Source of the DNA: Pseudomonadota bacterium
GTDB lineage: Bacteria > Pseudomonadota > Alphaproteobacteria > Rhizobiales > Hyphomicrobiaceae
Assembly: GCA_018242295.1 (NCBI GenBank)
Contig: JAFECE010000007.1
Coordinates: forward strand, 62,001 to 126,000
Reading direction: 5' to 3'
DNA: 64,000 bases
Shown: piece by piece, positions 1 through 8,797 of the stretch
Numbering within the stretch: the stretch's first letter is position 1
Layout of the letters: each line of letters starts with the position of its first letter
Notes under the pieces: model-generated
Databases searched by the model: none
What the model was told of the DNA's origin: nothing
The model's input: only the letters and a program-made list of their open reading frames with translations
Made by a program: the position numbers and the translations under genes

Positions 1-720
1 TTGTGTCCGCGCCCTCTGTATCAGCTCAGACGTCGATACGAGCAGCGCATTCAGATCATCCACCAACGGCAGAACTTCCAAAGGGTATGTGCCCTCAAGT
101 TTCCTGGAAGCACCGGTTCGCACATTCGCCAGAGAGGTTCGCAAGGCATTTAGCGGTTTCAGGGCGTATAAGATCAGGAGTGCCGCGCCGAGAATCATTG
201 AAAGCGCAAACACCGTCAAAGCCCACGACAGAATGCCGTGAAATCGAGACACGACATCATCTACGTGACGTTCATCGGTCCCGACAACAAAGCGTATCGG
301 TGGGTCGCGGGGCGATGCCCAAACAAGGCGCTCCGCAATAAGAACATTGCCGGTCGGTCCCGCAAAGGTGCCGGTATGAGTGCCGATATCTGTCGGTGTA
401 TCCGCCGCGATTGAAAGCATCTTGCCCGCGAGCGAAGCCGATCTCGCGAGAACATTGCCCGATCTCTTAATTTCCCAATAATAGCCGGACATCGGGATAT
501 CGTAGCGGGGGTCGCTTAGACGGTGCTTGAGCAGTGGTGGCCCATCGGTCTTGAATTCCGTCTCGTGAAGGAGCTCGTCGAGGTGCTCATAGATCTCCGA
601 ATAGAACTGGTTGATCACATGGCGCTTGAAAACATCCGATAGAATGAAGCCTGCCGCAATCATACCAATGGTGATCCAGAGCGTGGCGGCTAAGATCAGC
701 CGGTATTTCAAACTTGTCAT
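1..720 (-). CDS. Sensor histidine kinase, partial (C-terminal part beyond the window)
   Basis: Open from an ATG at 720 to the window edge without a stop (240 codons). The N-terminus has one membrane segment (about residues 7-28), then a periplasmic sensor region, then a second membrane segment (about residues 158-180). The visible part ends at SELIQRARTQ, which in PhoQ/CzcS-like kinases lies just before the phosphoacceptor helix (DLAHALKTPL). The catalytic domain is therefore outside the window. The gene starts 5 bp after the stop of the response regulator, so the two form one operon. Divergent RND efflux genes suggest that it senses periplasmic metal or envelope stress. The ligand cannot be read from the sequence. 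Confidence 0.85.
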   Translation of the reverse strand, partial: MTSLKYRLILAATLWITIGMIAAGFILSDVFKRHVINQFYSEIYEHLDELLHETEFKTDGPPLLKHRLSDPRYDIPMSGYYWEIKRSGNVLARSASLAGKMLSIAADTPTDIGTHTGTFAGPTGNVLIAERLVWASPRDPPIRFVVGTDERHVDDVVSRFHGILSWALTVFALSMILGAALLILYALKPLNALRTSLANVRTGASRKLEGTYPLEVLPLVDDLNALLVSTSELIQRARTQ

Positions 721-725
721 GCCGC

Positions 726-1406
726 TCAGTCCATCCGGTACCCGAGACCGCGCACGGTCGTAATGACCTCCGAACCGAGTTTTCGCCGCAGACGGCTTAC
801 GTAGACTTCGATGGTATTCGACTCCCGACTGTCATCAAGAGCGTAGAGATGATCGATGAGCTCGGCCTGCGACACGACGCGGCCAACGCGGTACATGAAG
901 TAGGTTAGCATCTTAAGTTCGCTTGCCGTCAATTCGATGGGCTTGCCATTGAGCAAGACCCGGCTCGAAGCAGTATCAAGGGAGATGCCGTGATGGGTTA
1001 TCAGCGGACTTGCAATTCCTGAGGCGCGGCGGATCAGCGCCTTGAGTCGTGCGGCAACCTCGGGAATGTGGAAAGGCTTGGTGATATAATCATCCGCGCC
1101 CGCGTTCAGACCGTCCACCTTTTCCGCCCATGCACCTCGCGCGGTGAGAATCAAGACAGGCATCTTGCAGTCGCTCGCGCGCCACCGCTTGAGAACGTCG
1201 AGACCTTGAATCTGGGGAAGGCCGAGGTCGAGGATTACCGCGGCATACGCATCTTCCATACCCATAGCGTAGCCATCAGTCCCATTGTCAGCGCGCTCAA
1301 CAGTAAAGCCTGCTCGCGCAAGACCGGTTACAAGTCGATCGGCGATTTCATCATCATCTTCGATCAGCAGTATGCGAATGGGCTTCTCCTGCGGTTCAGG
1401 CTCCAT
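726..1406 (-). CDS. OmpR/PhoP-family response regulator
   Basis: 226 aa. The receiver domain (about residues 10-125) has the acidic pair in LLIEDDDE, the phosphoacceptor Asp in VILDLGLP and the Lys in YITKPF. It is followed by an OmpR-type winged helix ending VRGLGYRMD. It is co-transcribed with the downstream sensor kinase and divergent from the RND adaptor, so it probably controls that efflux operon. Start choice is open: the ATG at 1406 has no visible ribosome-binding site, whereas AGGAGA sits 5 nt before an ATT codon at 1379-1377 that begins the usual family N-terminus (IRILLIEDD). Paired TTCAG boxes occupy the divergent promoter region. Confidence 0.93.
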   Translation of the reverse strand: MEPEPQEKPIRILLIEDDDEIADRLVTGLARAGFTVERADNGTDGYAMGMEDAYAAVILDLGLPQIQGLDVLKRWRASDCKMPVLILTARGAWAEKVDGLNAGADDYITKPFHIPEVAARLKALIRRASGIASPLITHHGISLDTASSRVLLNGKPIELTASELKMLTYFMYRVGRVVSQAELIDHLYALDDSRESNTIEVYVSRLRRKLGSEVITTVRGLGYRMD

Positions 1407-1418
1407 AACACGATCAGC

Positions 1419-1480
1419 CTGAAACGAACCTGAAAAATCGTCGTCAGGTTTACTGCAGCTTCAATTCAGCTTCCTTTCAG
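1419..1480. promoter_or_regulatory. Divergent pairs of TTCAG direct repeats (likely response-regulator boxes)
   Basis: CTGAA occurs at 1419-1423 and 1430-1434 (TTCAG-N6-TTCAG on the minus strand), and TTCAG occurs at 1465-1469 and 1476-1480 on the plus strand. Both pairs have an 11-bp period, one helical turn, as expected for a tandem OmpR/PhoP-family dimer. One pair points to the response regulator and the other to the RND adaptor gene. Autoregulation plus control of the efflux operon is inferred. Confidence 0.6.
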
Positions 1481-1531
1481 GTTGGCATCGCATGTCTCAC
1501 CAGTCGGCATCGTCGGCAAAAAGGCACATCG

Positions 1532-2587
1532 ATGAGTCGAACAAAATTCATCCCTCACATTCTAGTCTCTGTAACGCTAATCGCGCCGGTAAGCGCAGGC
1601 GCAAAGGACGTCCGCATTACCCCAGAGCAGATCCGGCATCTCAACATCCAGATTGAGCAGGCGCAACACGCCAGCATGGAAACGGTCGCTGTCCTGTCCG
1701 GCACCGTGGTTCCTCCTTTAAATTCGCGTCTCGTCGCATCCGCACCTTTCGCAGGAACCGTCACGGAAGTGCATGTGCTGCCGGGACAGCACATCAGCAA
1801 AGGCTCGCCTCTGATCACGGTTTCCAGCCGCGAGTTGCTTGATGCTCAGAGCCAGCTCGCTCAATCCGAAGCGGAGCTGCTGGCGGCTGAAGCAATCGCG
1901 CGACGACGACGCGCCCTTGCGGACAAGAATTTTCAGAATCCAACACTGGCGGATGAAGCCGAGGCGCAGGCTGCAAAAGTGCGCGCCGTCCTTGACCAGC
2001 ATAAGCGCGCGACGGCATTGAACGGAATAATCACTCAACAGGATGGCCAGTACATTATTCCGGCGCCGGCCGAAGGAAAAGTCGCCGAAACTCTTGTCTT
2101 GCCCGGCGAGAAAGTCGAGGCGATGGCCGGGGTCGTGACGGTTGACACAAGCAACGAGCTATGGGTCCGAGTTCAAGTGCCGGTGGATATCATTGCCCTG
2201 GTGAAACCCGGTGACATCGTGCAGATCGCGAACGGCCCAGAGGGCCGGGTGGTTTCGGTGGGAGGCTCTCTCGACCGCACGACGCGATCTGCCGTAATGT
2301 TTGCGGCGATTCCGGCAGATTCCCATCTCTTACCCGGCCAGATCGTTTCGGTAAGCGTTCTCCGCTCGACGGTCACGGGGGCGTTGAACGTTCCGGCTTC
2401 GGCCGTTGTCAGAATTGATGATCAGCCTGTCGTTTTCGTCCGCAGCGCAGTCGGGTTCACGGTCGTACCAGTGCAACTGCGCGGCAAGTCTTCAAGCATC
2501 GCAACGATCTCAGGGCCGGTCACTAGCGAGGCCCAAGTCGCTGCGAGCGGGCTGCCCCAACTCGAACGTCTTTCGGCTGGGGACTGA
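1532..2587 (+). CDS. RND efflux periplasmic adaptor (HlyD/CzcB-CusB family)
   Basis: 351 aa with an N-terminal signal peptide (about residues 1-24, cleavage near AGA/KD). It shows a biotinyl-lipoyl-like half motif (SAPFAGTVTEVHVLPGQHI), a helical hairpin of about residues 105-165 rich in Ala, Gln and Glu, a second lipoyl half (PAPAEGKVAETLVLPGEKV) and a C-terminal beta-barrel. Membrane-fusion proteins of this kind bridge an inner-membrane RND pump and an outer-membrane channel. The pump gene follows after 3 bp, so they are one operon. No outer-membrane factor gene is in the window. Metal specificity cannot be fixed from this subunit. Confidence 0.9.
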   Translation: MSRTKFIPHILVSVTLIAPVSAGAKDVRITPEQIRHLNIQIEQAQHASMETVAVLSGTVVPPLNSRLVASAPFAGTVTEVHVLPGQHISKGSPLITVSSRELLDAQSQLAQSEAELLAAEAIARRRRALADKNFQNPTLADEAEAQAAKVRAVLDQHKRATALNGIITQQDGQYIIPAPAEGKVAETLVLPGEKVEAMAGVVTVDTSNELWVRVQVPVDIIALVKPGDIVQIANGPEGRVVSVGGSLDRTTRSAVMFAAIPADSHLLPGQIVSVSVLRSTVTGALNVPASAVVRIDDQPVVFVRSAVGFTVVPVQLRGKSSSIATISGPVTSEAQVAASGLPQLERLSAGD

Positions 2588-2590
2588 GGC

Positions 2591-5500
2591 ATGCTACGCT
2601 GTTTCATTGAGTTTTCTCTCACGCAGCGAGTCTTCACGCTGTTGGTATTCAGCCTCATCGCCGCTGCCGGAGGCTACGCATTTCAGTCAATTCCAATCGA
2701 CGCGTTTCCGAACATCTCTCCTGTTCAAGTAAAAATGATTCTCAAGGCACCCGGTATGACACCGGAGGAGGTCGAAACGCGTGTCATCGCGCCGATCGAG
2801 ATGGAGCTGCTCGGAATTCCAGGACAGACGGTTCTGCGATCCACCGCAAAATACGCAATCGCAGATATTACCCTCGATTTCGCTGAAGGGACCGACATCT
2901 ACTGGGCACGTCAGCAAGTGGCGGAACGCCTGAGTGGCGTCCGCGGCGACCTACCGAAAGACGTTACAGGCGGTCTCGCGCCAGTCTCGACACCACTCTC
3001 CGACGTATTCATGTTCACCATCGAAGGTGACGGTCTATCTCTCGAGCAACGCCGAAGCCTGCTCGATTGGACAATACGCCCTGCGCTCCGCACAATTCCT
3101 GGCGTCGCCGATGTCAACTCCCTCGGAGGCTTGGTACGGACCTTCGAGGTCATACCCAATCACGCGGCGCTGGCGGCTGCAGGTCTCGGCATATCGGATA
3201 TTGCTGCGGCCATAGAAGCCAATAACCGCAATGATGGCGCAGGAAGATTGAGCGAGGGCGAAAAGGCACTCGTCGTGCGGGCCCAGGGCGCCATAAATGT
3301 TCCCAAGGACCTTCAGCAAATCGTTCTCAAACTCGAAGGCTCTCGAGTGCTGCGTTTAGGCGACGTGGCGAAAGTCGAGGTCGGCAGTCTGACGCGATAT
3401 GGTGCGGTTACCGAGGATGGGAAGGGCGAAGCGGTTGAAGGTCTGGTTTTGTCGCTGCGCGGCGCCGACGCGAGTGCCATTGTCAATTCAGTCCGCCAGC
3501 GGCTCAACGATCTCAGCCCAAGTTTGCCGAATGGGGCGCGGATCAACGTCTTCTACGACCGGTCGGATCTCATCACGAGCGCAGTCGGCGCCGTCAAGAA
3601 AGCACTGATTGAAGCGACAGTTCTTGTGGTGGTTCTGCTCGTGGCCTTCCTTGGCAACCTGCGGGCGGCACTTGTCGTCGCCGTTACGTTGCCATTCGCG
3701 GCTCTGATGACCTTCATTATGATGCAGCTGTTTGGCATGTCGGCGAACCTGATGAGTCTCGGCGGACTTGCAATTGCCATCGGTCTTATCGTCGATGCCG
3801 CGGTCGTCGTGGTCGAGAATACCGTCGAGCATTTGCAGCACAATAGCGAACCGGTAAGCGCACCTAAGCTGCATAAAATCTATCGAGCCGCAGCCGAAGT
3901 CGCGCCGCCTGTTGCGGCCGGAATTCTGATCATCTGTCTCGTCTTCTTGCCCTTGCTGTCTCTGCAGGGACTTGAGGGCAAGCTCTTCGGGCCGGTCGCG
4001 CTGACGATCACTTTTGCGCTGAGCAGTTCGCTGATCCTGTCATTGACCCTAATCCCGGTTCTTGCCTCGTTGTTGCTCAAGCCCGGGCTGCATTCCGAGC
4101 CCCCGCTGATGCGGCTCCTCAATCGCAGCTATCGTGCGCTACTAACCGCCTGCCTCGCCTTCCCGCTACCTGTCTATGTGATTGCGGCCATTGGCGTCGG
4201 CCTCATCGGCGTCGCTTACAGCGCTATCGGAAAATCGTTCATGCCGACCATGGATGAAGGTGCAGTGATCATGCAGATCACCAAGCATCCTTCAATCAAT
4301 CTGAATGCCAGCATCGAAGGCGATCTCCAGATCCAGCGCGTGCTCAAGGAGAAAGTCCCCGAGATAGACCGCATCGTCGCTCGCGTGGGCTCGGATGAGC
4401 TGGGACTAGACCCTATGGGACTCAACGAGACCGACACGTTTATGGTTTTGAAGCCGAAGAAGGAATGGCGCATCCCCGACAAGACTTGGCTATTGGAGCA
4501 GCTTCGCACCGCGATGGCCAATCAGCCCGGCTATGAGTTCGCGTTTACGCAACCAATCGAAATGCGGACCAACGAAATGCTGACCGGTGCGCGGGGCGAT
4601 CTGGCTGTCAAGATTTTTGGTCCGGACCTGAAAACACTATCCAAACTCGCTGGGAGCATTCAGGAGACTTTGAGCAAAGTCGCAGGTGCTGCGGAAGTCT
4701 CGACGGTCGCCAACGATTCCATCGACTATCTGCAGATCAACATCGACCGGCTTTCCGCCGGCAGTGCCGGGCTTTCCGCAACGAAGCTGCAAGATGAGCT
4801 TCGCTCGACCGTTGAAGGCACTTCGGCAGGTATCGTCGCAGAGCCCGGCCGTAGAACCAATATCATCATACGAGGGGAGCGTCAGGTTCGTGATGTTCCG
4901 GAGATTTTCGCTGAAACGCAGCTCGCGACCGGAGACGGTGGCCTCGTTCGTGTCGGCGATGTTGCAAAGCTCGAGCGTGTAGCAGGCCCGGTCAAGATTG
5001 AACGCGAAAATGCGTCGCGGTTTGCGGTCGTTCAAGCTTATGTCACTAACCGTGATCTCGTCGGGTTCGTCGACGACGCCCAACGAGCCGTTGCGGCTCA
5101 GGTGCCGTTGCCGCAAGGGTATTATCTCGTCTGGGGCGGTCAGTTCGAAAATCAGCGCCGCGCCGCGGCCCGTCTGGCGATCGTCGTGCCAATTGCCCTT
5201 GGGCTTATCTTTGGCGTTCTCTTCGCCGCCCTGCGCTCGCTTCGCCAATCGCTTCTTATCCTCGCCAACGTGCCGTTTGCGCTTGTCGGCGGCGTTCTCG
5301 CCCTTTGGATTTCCGGCCAATACCTGTCCGTGCCCGCTTCGGTCGGCTTTATCGCCCTTCTCGGCATCGCCGTGTTGAACGGATTGGTCCTCGTCAGTCA
5401 CTTCAACGAGCTTCTGGCAGCCGGCGCGAGCGTTGCCGACGCCGTATATGAGGGCGCGCTTCGGCGGCTTCGACCGGTGATGATGACTGCCAGCATTGCG

Positions 5501-5755
5501 GCATTCGGACTTGTCCCGCTCCTATTTGCGAATGGGCCAGGTTCCGAAATCCAGAAGCCGCTCGCCATTGTCGTCATTGGCGGCCTCACCACATCGACAG
5601 CGCTCACGCTCATCTTACTGCCGATCCTGTTCCGTCGCTTCGGAATAGCTGGAGACCGTCCCACTAACCTCGCCGGACAGCTCGCATGGACAAATCCCTT
5701 TGTAAACTCACGCTCGTCTGCCCCCCTAGCAGCGTCGACATCATCATCGAACTGA
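2591..5755 (+). CDS. Heavy-metal efflux RND pump (CusA/CzcA family)
   Basis: 1054 aa, the normal length for an HME-RND pump. It has the N-terminal helix, the IDAFPNISPVQV stretch typical of metal pumps, two large periplasmic loops and two groups of membrane helices. The TM4 proton-relay motif at about residues 396-410 reads AIGLIVDAAVVVVEN, keeping Asp402 and Glu409. It lacks the extra Asp of CzcA (DFG...) and resembles CusA instead. Met residues occur in FMPTMDEG and in TNEMLTG, where CusA has its substrate methionines. Monovalent Cu/Ag export is therefore at least as likely as Zn/Co/Cd export. The 3' end overlaps the next gene by 70 bp. Confidence 0.92.
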   Translation: MLRCFIEFSLTQRVFTLLVFSLIAAAGGYAFQSIPIDAFPNISPVQVKMILKAPGMTPEEVETRVIAPIEMELLGIPGQTVLRSTAKYAIADITLDFAEGTDIYWARQQVAERLSGVRGDLPKDVTGGLAPVSTPLSDVFMFTIEGDGLSLEQRRSLLDWTIRPALRTIPGVADVNSLGGLVRTFEVIPNHAALAAAGLGISDIAAAIEANNRNDGAGRLSEGEKALVVRAQGAINVPKDLQQIVLKLEGSRVLRLGDVAKVEVGSLTRYGAVTEDGKGEAVEGLVLSLRGADASAIVNSVRQRLNDLSPSLPNGARINVFYDRSDLITSAVGAVKKALIEATVLVVVLLVAFLGNLRAALVVAVTLPFAALMTFIMMQLFGMSANLMSLGGLAIAIGLIVDAAVVVVENTVEHLQHNSEPVSAPKLHKIYRAAAEVAPPVAAGILIICLVFLPLLSLQGLEGKLFGPVALTITFALSSSLILSLTLIPVLASLLLKPGLHSEPPLMRLLNRSYRALLTACLAFPLPVYVIAAIGVGLIGVAYSAIGKSFMPTMDEGAVIMQITKHPSINLNASIEGDLQIQRVLKEKVPEIDRIVARVGSDELGLDPMGLNETDTFMVLKPKKEWRIPDKTWLLEQLRTAMANQPGYEFAFTQPIEMRTNEMLTGARGDLAVKIFGPDLKTLSKLAGSIQETLSKVAGAAEVSTVANDSIDYLQINIDRLSAGSAGLSATKLQDELRSTVEGTSAGIVAEPGRRTNIIIRGERQVRDVPEIFAETQLATGDGGLVRVGDVAKLERVAGPVKIERENASRFAVVQAYVTNRDLVGFVDDAQRAVAAQVPLPQGYYLVWGGQFENQRRAAARLAIVVPIALGLIFGVLFAALRSLRQSLLILANVPFALVGGVLALWISGQYLSVPASVGFIALLGIAVLNGLVLVSHFNELLAAGASVADAVYEGALRRLRPVMMTASIAAFGLVPLLFANGPGSEIQKPLAIVVIGGLTTSTALTLILLPILFRRFGIAGDRPTNLAGQLAWTNPFVNSRSSAPLAASTSSSN

Positions 5756-6045
5756 TGCTTTCGCTCGATCCGCCCGTTCCAGGTTTCACCACATGGAATG
5801 CCGAAGGTCATGGCTTTGGCTTCGCCGGTAGTACGGTGAATGAGCGCGTACGCGGCCGTGTCCAAAGAAATCTCATAGCCGCCGTGGTCAAGCGCGCCGA
5901 TGCTGAGCTTCTTCTTGAAGCCGTCGCACAAAGAGTACCGGTTCTTCACATCGCATTTTGGATTGAGCCCATTGAGCGCTTTGGCCAGCTGCAGCCGCTC
6001 GCATCGGCCCGTAGGAATGCAACCGACGCGGATAGTCATCGATGA
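5686..6045 (+). CDS. DUF3240-like small protein of the metal-efflux operon
   Basis: 119 aa. The pattern LTLVCPPSSVDIIIELMLSL, then GF near position 33, HGFGFAGS, RVQRNLIAAVV and a C-terminal IEPIERFGQL matches the ferredoxin-like/PII-like small proteins annotated DUF3240 that lie next to CzcA-type pumps. A cytoplasmic accessory or regulatory role is inferred from that association; no reaction is known to me. Translation is coupled at both ends: the start lies inside the pump gene and the stop overlaps the next start as ATGA. Confidence 0.72.
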   Translation: MDKSLCKLTLVCPPSSVDIIIELMLSLDPPVPGFTTWNAEGHGFGFAGSTVNERVRGRVQRNLIAAVVKRADAELLLEAVAQRVPVLHIAFWIEPIERFGQLQPLASARRNATDADSHR

Positions 6046-6260
6046 GCATCAGTCTCCTTAGTGAAATCATCCTGACCCTCGCTGGGCCCGCATTTTTGGT
6101 TGGTGGTGTCTGGGCTCTGGCGGCATGGGCGCTCAATGAGTCAGAGGCGCAAATGCAATGGCCTCATCTTCTCTCCGCGCCGGAGAAATCCTCTGTCGCA
6201 CGGCAACCAGGCGTCGACAGACAAACCCAAGACGACATTTCTAAACTTGAGGAGCTTTGA
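6042..6260 (+). CDS. Small single-span membrane protein
   Basis: 72 aa. One hydrophobic helix (about residues 5-30, LLSEIILTLAGPAFLVGGVWALAAWAL) is followed by a polar tail. The ATG overlaps the preceding stop as ATGA, so it belongs to the RND operon. I do not recognise the family. It may be a small accessory subunit of the efflux system. Confidence 0.6.
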   Translation: MSISLLSEIILTLAGPAFLVGGVWALAAWALNESEAQMQWPHLLSAPEKSSVARQPGVDRQTQDDISKLEEL

Positions 6261-6262
6261 AC

Positions 6263-6577
6263 ATGCGCAACAGAACTGCCGTGCCATTACTAGCTATGGC
6301 GACTTGTCTCGTCGTCGGTACTGGCTGTTTGAGTTCGGCCAAAGCTTCAATCATCGAAACGCTGTCTGAAAGGGCAACTTCCGAAAAGCTGGTTCGTCTA
6401 GCGGATGCTCGAAGTTACCGTCACTGTCACAACATTCATACGCGTGTTTATTGTCATAAGCGCGATCGGTTGCCCGTGAATTGGCCCCCTCTATCCGATA
6501 CCCCGAGCCGAGAAAGTGTTGAGCCTGGAAACTCGCTCGAATTTGTCCCGTTTAAGCAGACGCCAGTGTTGAAATGA
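6263..6577 (+). CDS. Small secreted His/Cys-containing protein at the end of the efflux operon
   Basis: 104 aa from the ATG at 6263, which has GAGG/GGAG at proper spacing; a TTG at 6257 is in frame but poorly placed. The N-terminus is a signal sequence of lipoprotein or Sec type (LLAMATCLVVGTGC, possible lipidated Cys). The mature part contains a compact metal-ligand cluster, YRHCHNIHTRVYCHKRD, with four His and two Cys in 17 residues. A periplasmic metal-binding role beside the pump is plausible but inferred. No family recognised. Confidence 0.6.
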   Translation: MRNRTAVPLLAMATCLVVGTGCLSSAKASIIETLSERATSEKLVRLADARSYRHCHNIHTRVYCHKRDRLPVNWPPLSDTPSRESVEPGNSLEFVPFKQTPVLK

Positions 6578-7311
6578 AATTTACGCAAAAAGCCTGAACG
6601 ACAGTGAGGACTTCGTCGTCTGCTCAGCGGCCTTTTTCAACTCGGAGAAAGGTAAGAATGCAGCCTGACTTGATAACTCGAGCCAATTGGTTGTCCGCAA
6701 TATTTCCAAGGCAGCAAATACGGCGTCTGTTTGAGAGCTTGTATAAGCGCTTCTGCATCCAGTAATTTTGCGCTCCAGAAGCGCTTGAGCCAGCTCGTCC
6801 AAAGCCTTCCTTGTCACACTGACATGTGAATGGTTAATCGGACTTCGCTCATCGAAAGGCGTTCGCTGCGCGAATGGCAATCTATTTAAGATGTTTCTTG
6901 ACCGGCCGTTCACCGGCTTGCGGTTAGCTCGCAAACGCTCATCTAGAAATGAGTAGCTGGTCCCGGACTCGTGAGGCTTCCCGACGCCGCAGCTTTGCGC
7001 AGTCACCTATGTGATTTTCAATTTTGATGACGAGCAAGGAAGGACCGCGAAATTGAGTTCTCGAGTCTTCGGTCCCACTGACGTGCAAATAAAATTTCGG
7101 CGCGCAAACGGTGGCCGACAGGGCGAACCTCGTACAACGAACGCCGTCGGGGCGGCGAGGTTAAGTAGCAGACAGTCAAGGAGCGTAAGTGAGTGCGCCC
7201 CGACATCCATGTCCGAGACCGCCACCCATTGCATCTAGCCGCTTCGCTCAAGCGACGCGGCTATAGTGGCCGGTTGAGCGTTCAACAACCGCGTAAGCCC
7301 GGAGGTCCGTA
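6578..7311. other. Gap without a convincing gene
   Basis: About 730 bp between the efflux operon and the DUF1269 gene. A minus-strand ORF at 6581-7006 (141 aa) and small ORFs at 7007-7251 exist on both strands, but I see no recognisable domain, signal peptide or good ribosome-binding site. The ORF of 6581-7006 may be a gene remnant. Nothing else seen. Confidence 0.4.
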
Positions 7312-7833
7312 ATGTCTGATCTCGTAGTGATTGTTTATCCGACCGAGGCGAAGGCCGAAAAAATGCGAACGAAGCTCGCTTCGCTTCAGAAGGAGTACTT
7401 GCTCCAGCTTGGCGATGCGGTCATTGCCGTCAAGCGAGAGGACGGTAATGTCAAGCTCAACCAACTTGTCAACACGACGGCAACTGGCGCTCTAACGGGC
7501 GGGATCTGGGGCACACTGGTCGGCTTGATCTTTTTGATGCCCCTCTTAGGAGCCGCAATTGGCGCAGCTTCTGGCGCCGTCGGTGGCGCACTGAGCGACT
7601 ACGGCATCAACGATGCTTTCATGAAGGAGCTGGCAGCCAACCTACACCCCGGTGACGCGGCACTGTTTGTGGAGGTCAAAAAGATGACCGACGACAAGGT
7701 CCTGGAAGCTATCAGAGGCACTGGCGGAGTCGTCCTCAAGACGTCTCTCAATGACAGCAAAGAGAAGGCGTTGCGCGATGCCATCGCTGCAGCACCGCCT
7801 GCATCAGCATCAGCTACGCCGCATGCTGCCTAA
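7312..7833 (+). CDS. DUF1269 family protein
   Basis: 173 aa. It starts MSDLVVIVYPTEAKAEKMR and has a glycine-rich hydrophobic segment in the middle (about residues 58-95, TGALTGGIWGTLVGLIF...GAASGAVGGAL). The C-terminal half contains GDAALFVEVKKMTDDKVLEAIRGTGG, the hallmark of DUF1269 proteins. The central segment may insert in the membrane. Function is unknown. It heads a run of same-strand genes for small membrane proteins; AAGCCCGGAGGTCCGTA before the ATG supplies the ribosome-binding site. Confidence 0.85.
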   Translation: MSDLVVIVYPTEAKAEKMRTKLASLQKEYLLQLGDAVIAVKREDGNVKLNQLVNTTATGALTGGIWGTLVGLIFLMPLLGAAIGAASGAVGGALSDYGINDAFMKELAANLHPGDAALFVEVKKMTDDKVLEAIRGTGGVVLKTSLNDSKEKALRDAIAAAPPASASATPHAA

Positions 7834-7889
7834 GTGGCCCCCTCTTCGGGACTCCGCCAGAAGTCTGCCTGATGCCCGGAGGAAGATCC

Positions 7890-8444
7890 GTGACTGACAC
7901 AGGGTCGCCGATAAACTCAGCAAGTTCGACGGACGTTGCCGTCGAGCCCCCCCAGCATACGCGCAAAGAAGATTTGCTTCTGCGAACGCTGCCCTATCTC
8001 GTGGTGTTGGCCCTGACCATTGCGGGTGTGGCCTTTACCAGCATCACGCATACGCCTCTGGTTCGCTATTGGGAATTATTGGCGGTAGCGACCGCTATCC
8101 TTTGCGTAACGACAGGATGGGCTGTTCACGACCAGAAGGGCCGATTTGAACTGGTTTGGAAACAAGCAGCCCACTGGTTGGCAATTATCATTGCGATGAG
8201 AATCGTGCTGCTGCCCGACATTCAAACGATGTATACGGGGCCGGCGACAGGTTACACGCTTCTGTTGCTGCTGGCTCTTGGCACGTTTCTCGCTGGGCTG
8301 AATATTTCATTTCAACTCTGTGTCCTGGGCTTCGCCATGGTGATTGCCGTGCCGGCGATGCTCTGGCTCAAACAAACCGCCCTCTTGGTCTTTTTGATAG
8401 TAGCAGCAATCGTTGGAATCGGGGTGGCGTTCTGGCGGCGCTAG
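7890..8444 (+). CDS. Multi-span inner membrane protein of unknown function
   Basis: 184 aa from a GTG at 7890, chosen because GGAGGAAG at 7878-7885 precedes it by 4-5 nt; an ATG at 7872 is in frame but lies upstream of that site. A polar N-terminus of about 30 residues is followed by about five hydrophobic helices. No catalytic motif or family recognised. It lies between two other membrane-protein genes on the same strand and is probably co-transcribed with them. Confidence 0.7.
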   Translation: MTDTGSPINSASSTDVAVEPPQHTRKEDLLLRTLPYLVVLALTIAGVAFTSITHTPLVRYWELLAVATAILCVTTGWAVHDQKGRFELVWKQAAHWLAIIIAMRIVLLPDIQTMYTGPATGYTLLLLLALGTFLAGLNISFQLCVLGFAMVIAVPAMLWLKQTALLVFLIVAAIVGIGVAFWRR

Positions 8445-8571
8445 TTGCGCCGCGATAGCCGGCAGCAAGGGCACTACGGAGTGATCAGCGAGCCTCTCAT
8501 CTGCAGAAGTGCTCCGTGTTCTAGAATCGTCTGTGAGGTGTGAGCAGGCCCCTTTTATTTGGAGTCGGGCG

Positions 8572-8760
8572 ATGACCACTGAAGCGAACGGCGACACGCC
8601 ACTGTCCATTGGCTTGTTGCTTAGAGACCTACCCAAGCTCATCTGGGCGTTGGTTCTTCTCATGACCGGCGTCGCGTATGTTGCGGTGAAAGTTCGACGA
8701 CAGCAGTGGGCAAAGCACACCGTACAAAAGCCGAGCGTGGCGATGAAAAAAGAACGCTGA
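8572..8760 (+). CDS. Small single-span membrane protein
   Basis: 62 aa from the ATG at 8572, which has GGAG 7 nt upstream. One helix (about residues 22-40, LIWALVLLMTGVAYVAV) is followed by a Lys/Arg-rich tail, so the C-terminus is probably cytoplasmic. Family unknown. It sits in a run of same-strand membrane-protein genes. Confidence 0.6.
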   Translation: MTTEANGDTPLSIGLLLRDLPKLIWALVLLMTGVAYVAVKVRRQQWAKHTVQKPSVAMKKER

Positions 8761-8797
8761 AGCTCGACTGGAATCGACGCGAGAGCAGAGGTGGCGG

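Noticed and set aside
4637-5401. 254-aa minus-strand ORF inside the RND pump gene
   Set aside because: Antisense shadow of a well-supported gene; composition is charged low-complexity with no domain.
6581-7006. 141-aa minus-strand ORF
   Set aside because: No domain, no good ribosome-binding site, and atypical composition; kept only as a possible remnant in the gap description.
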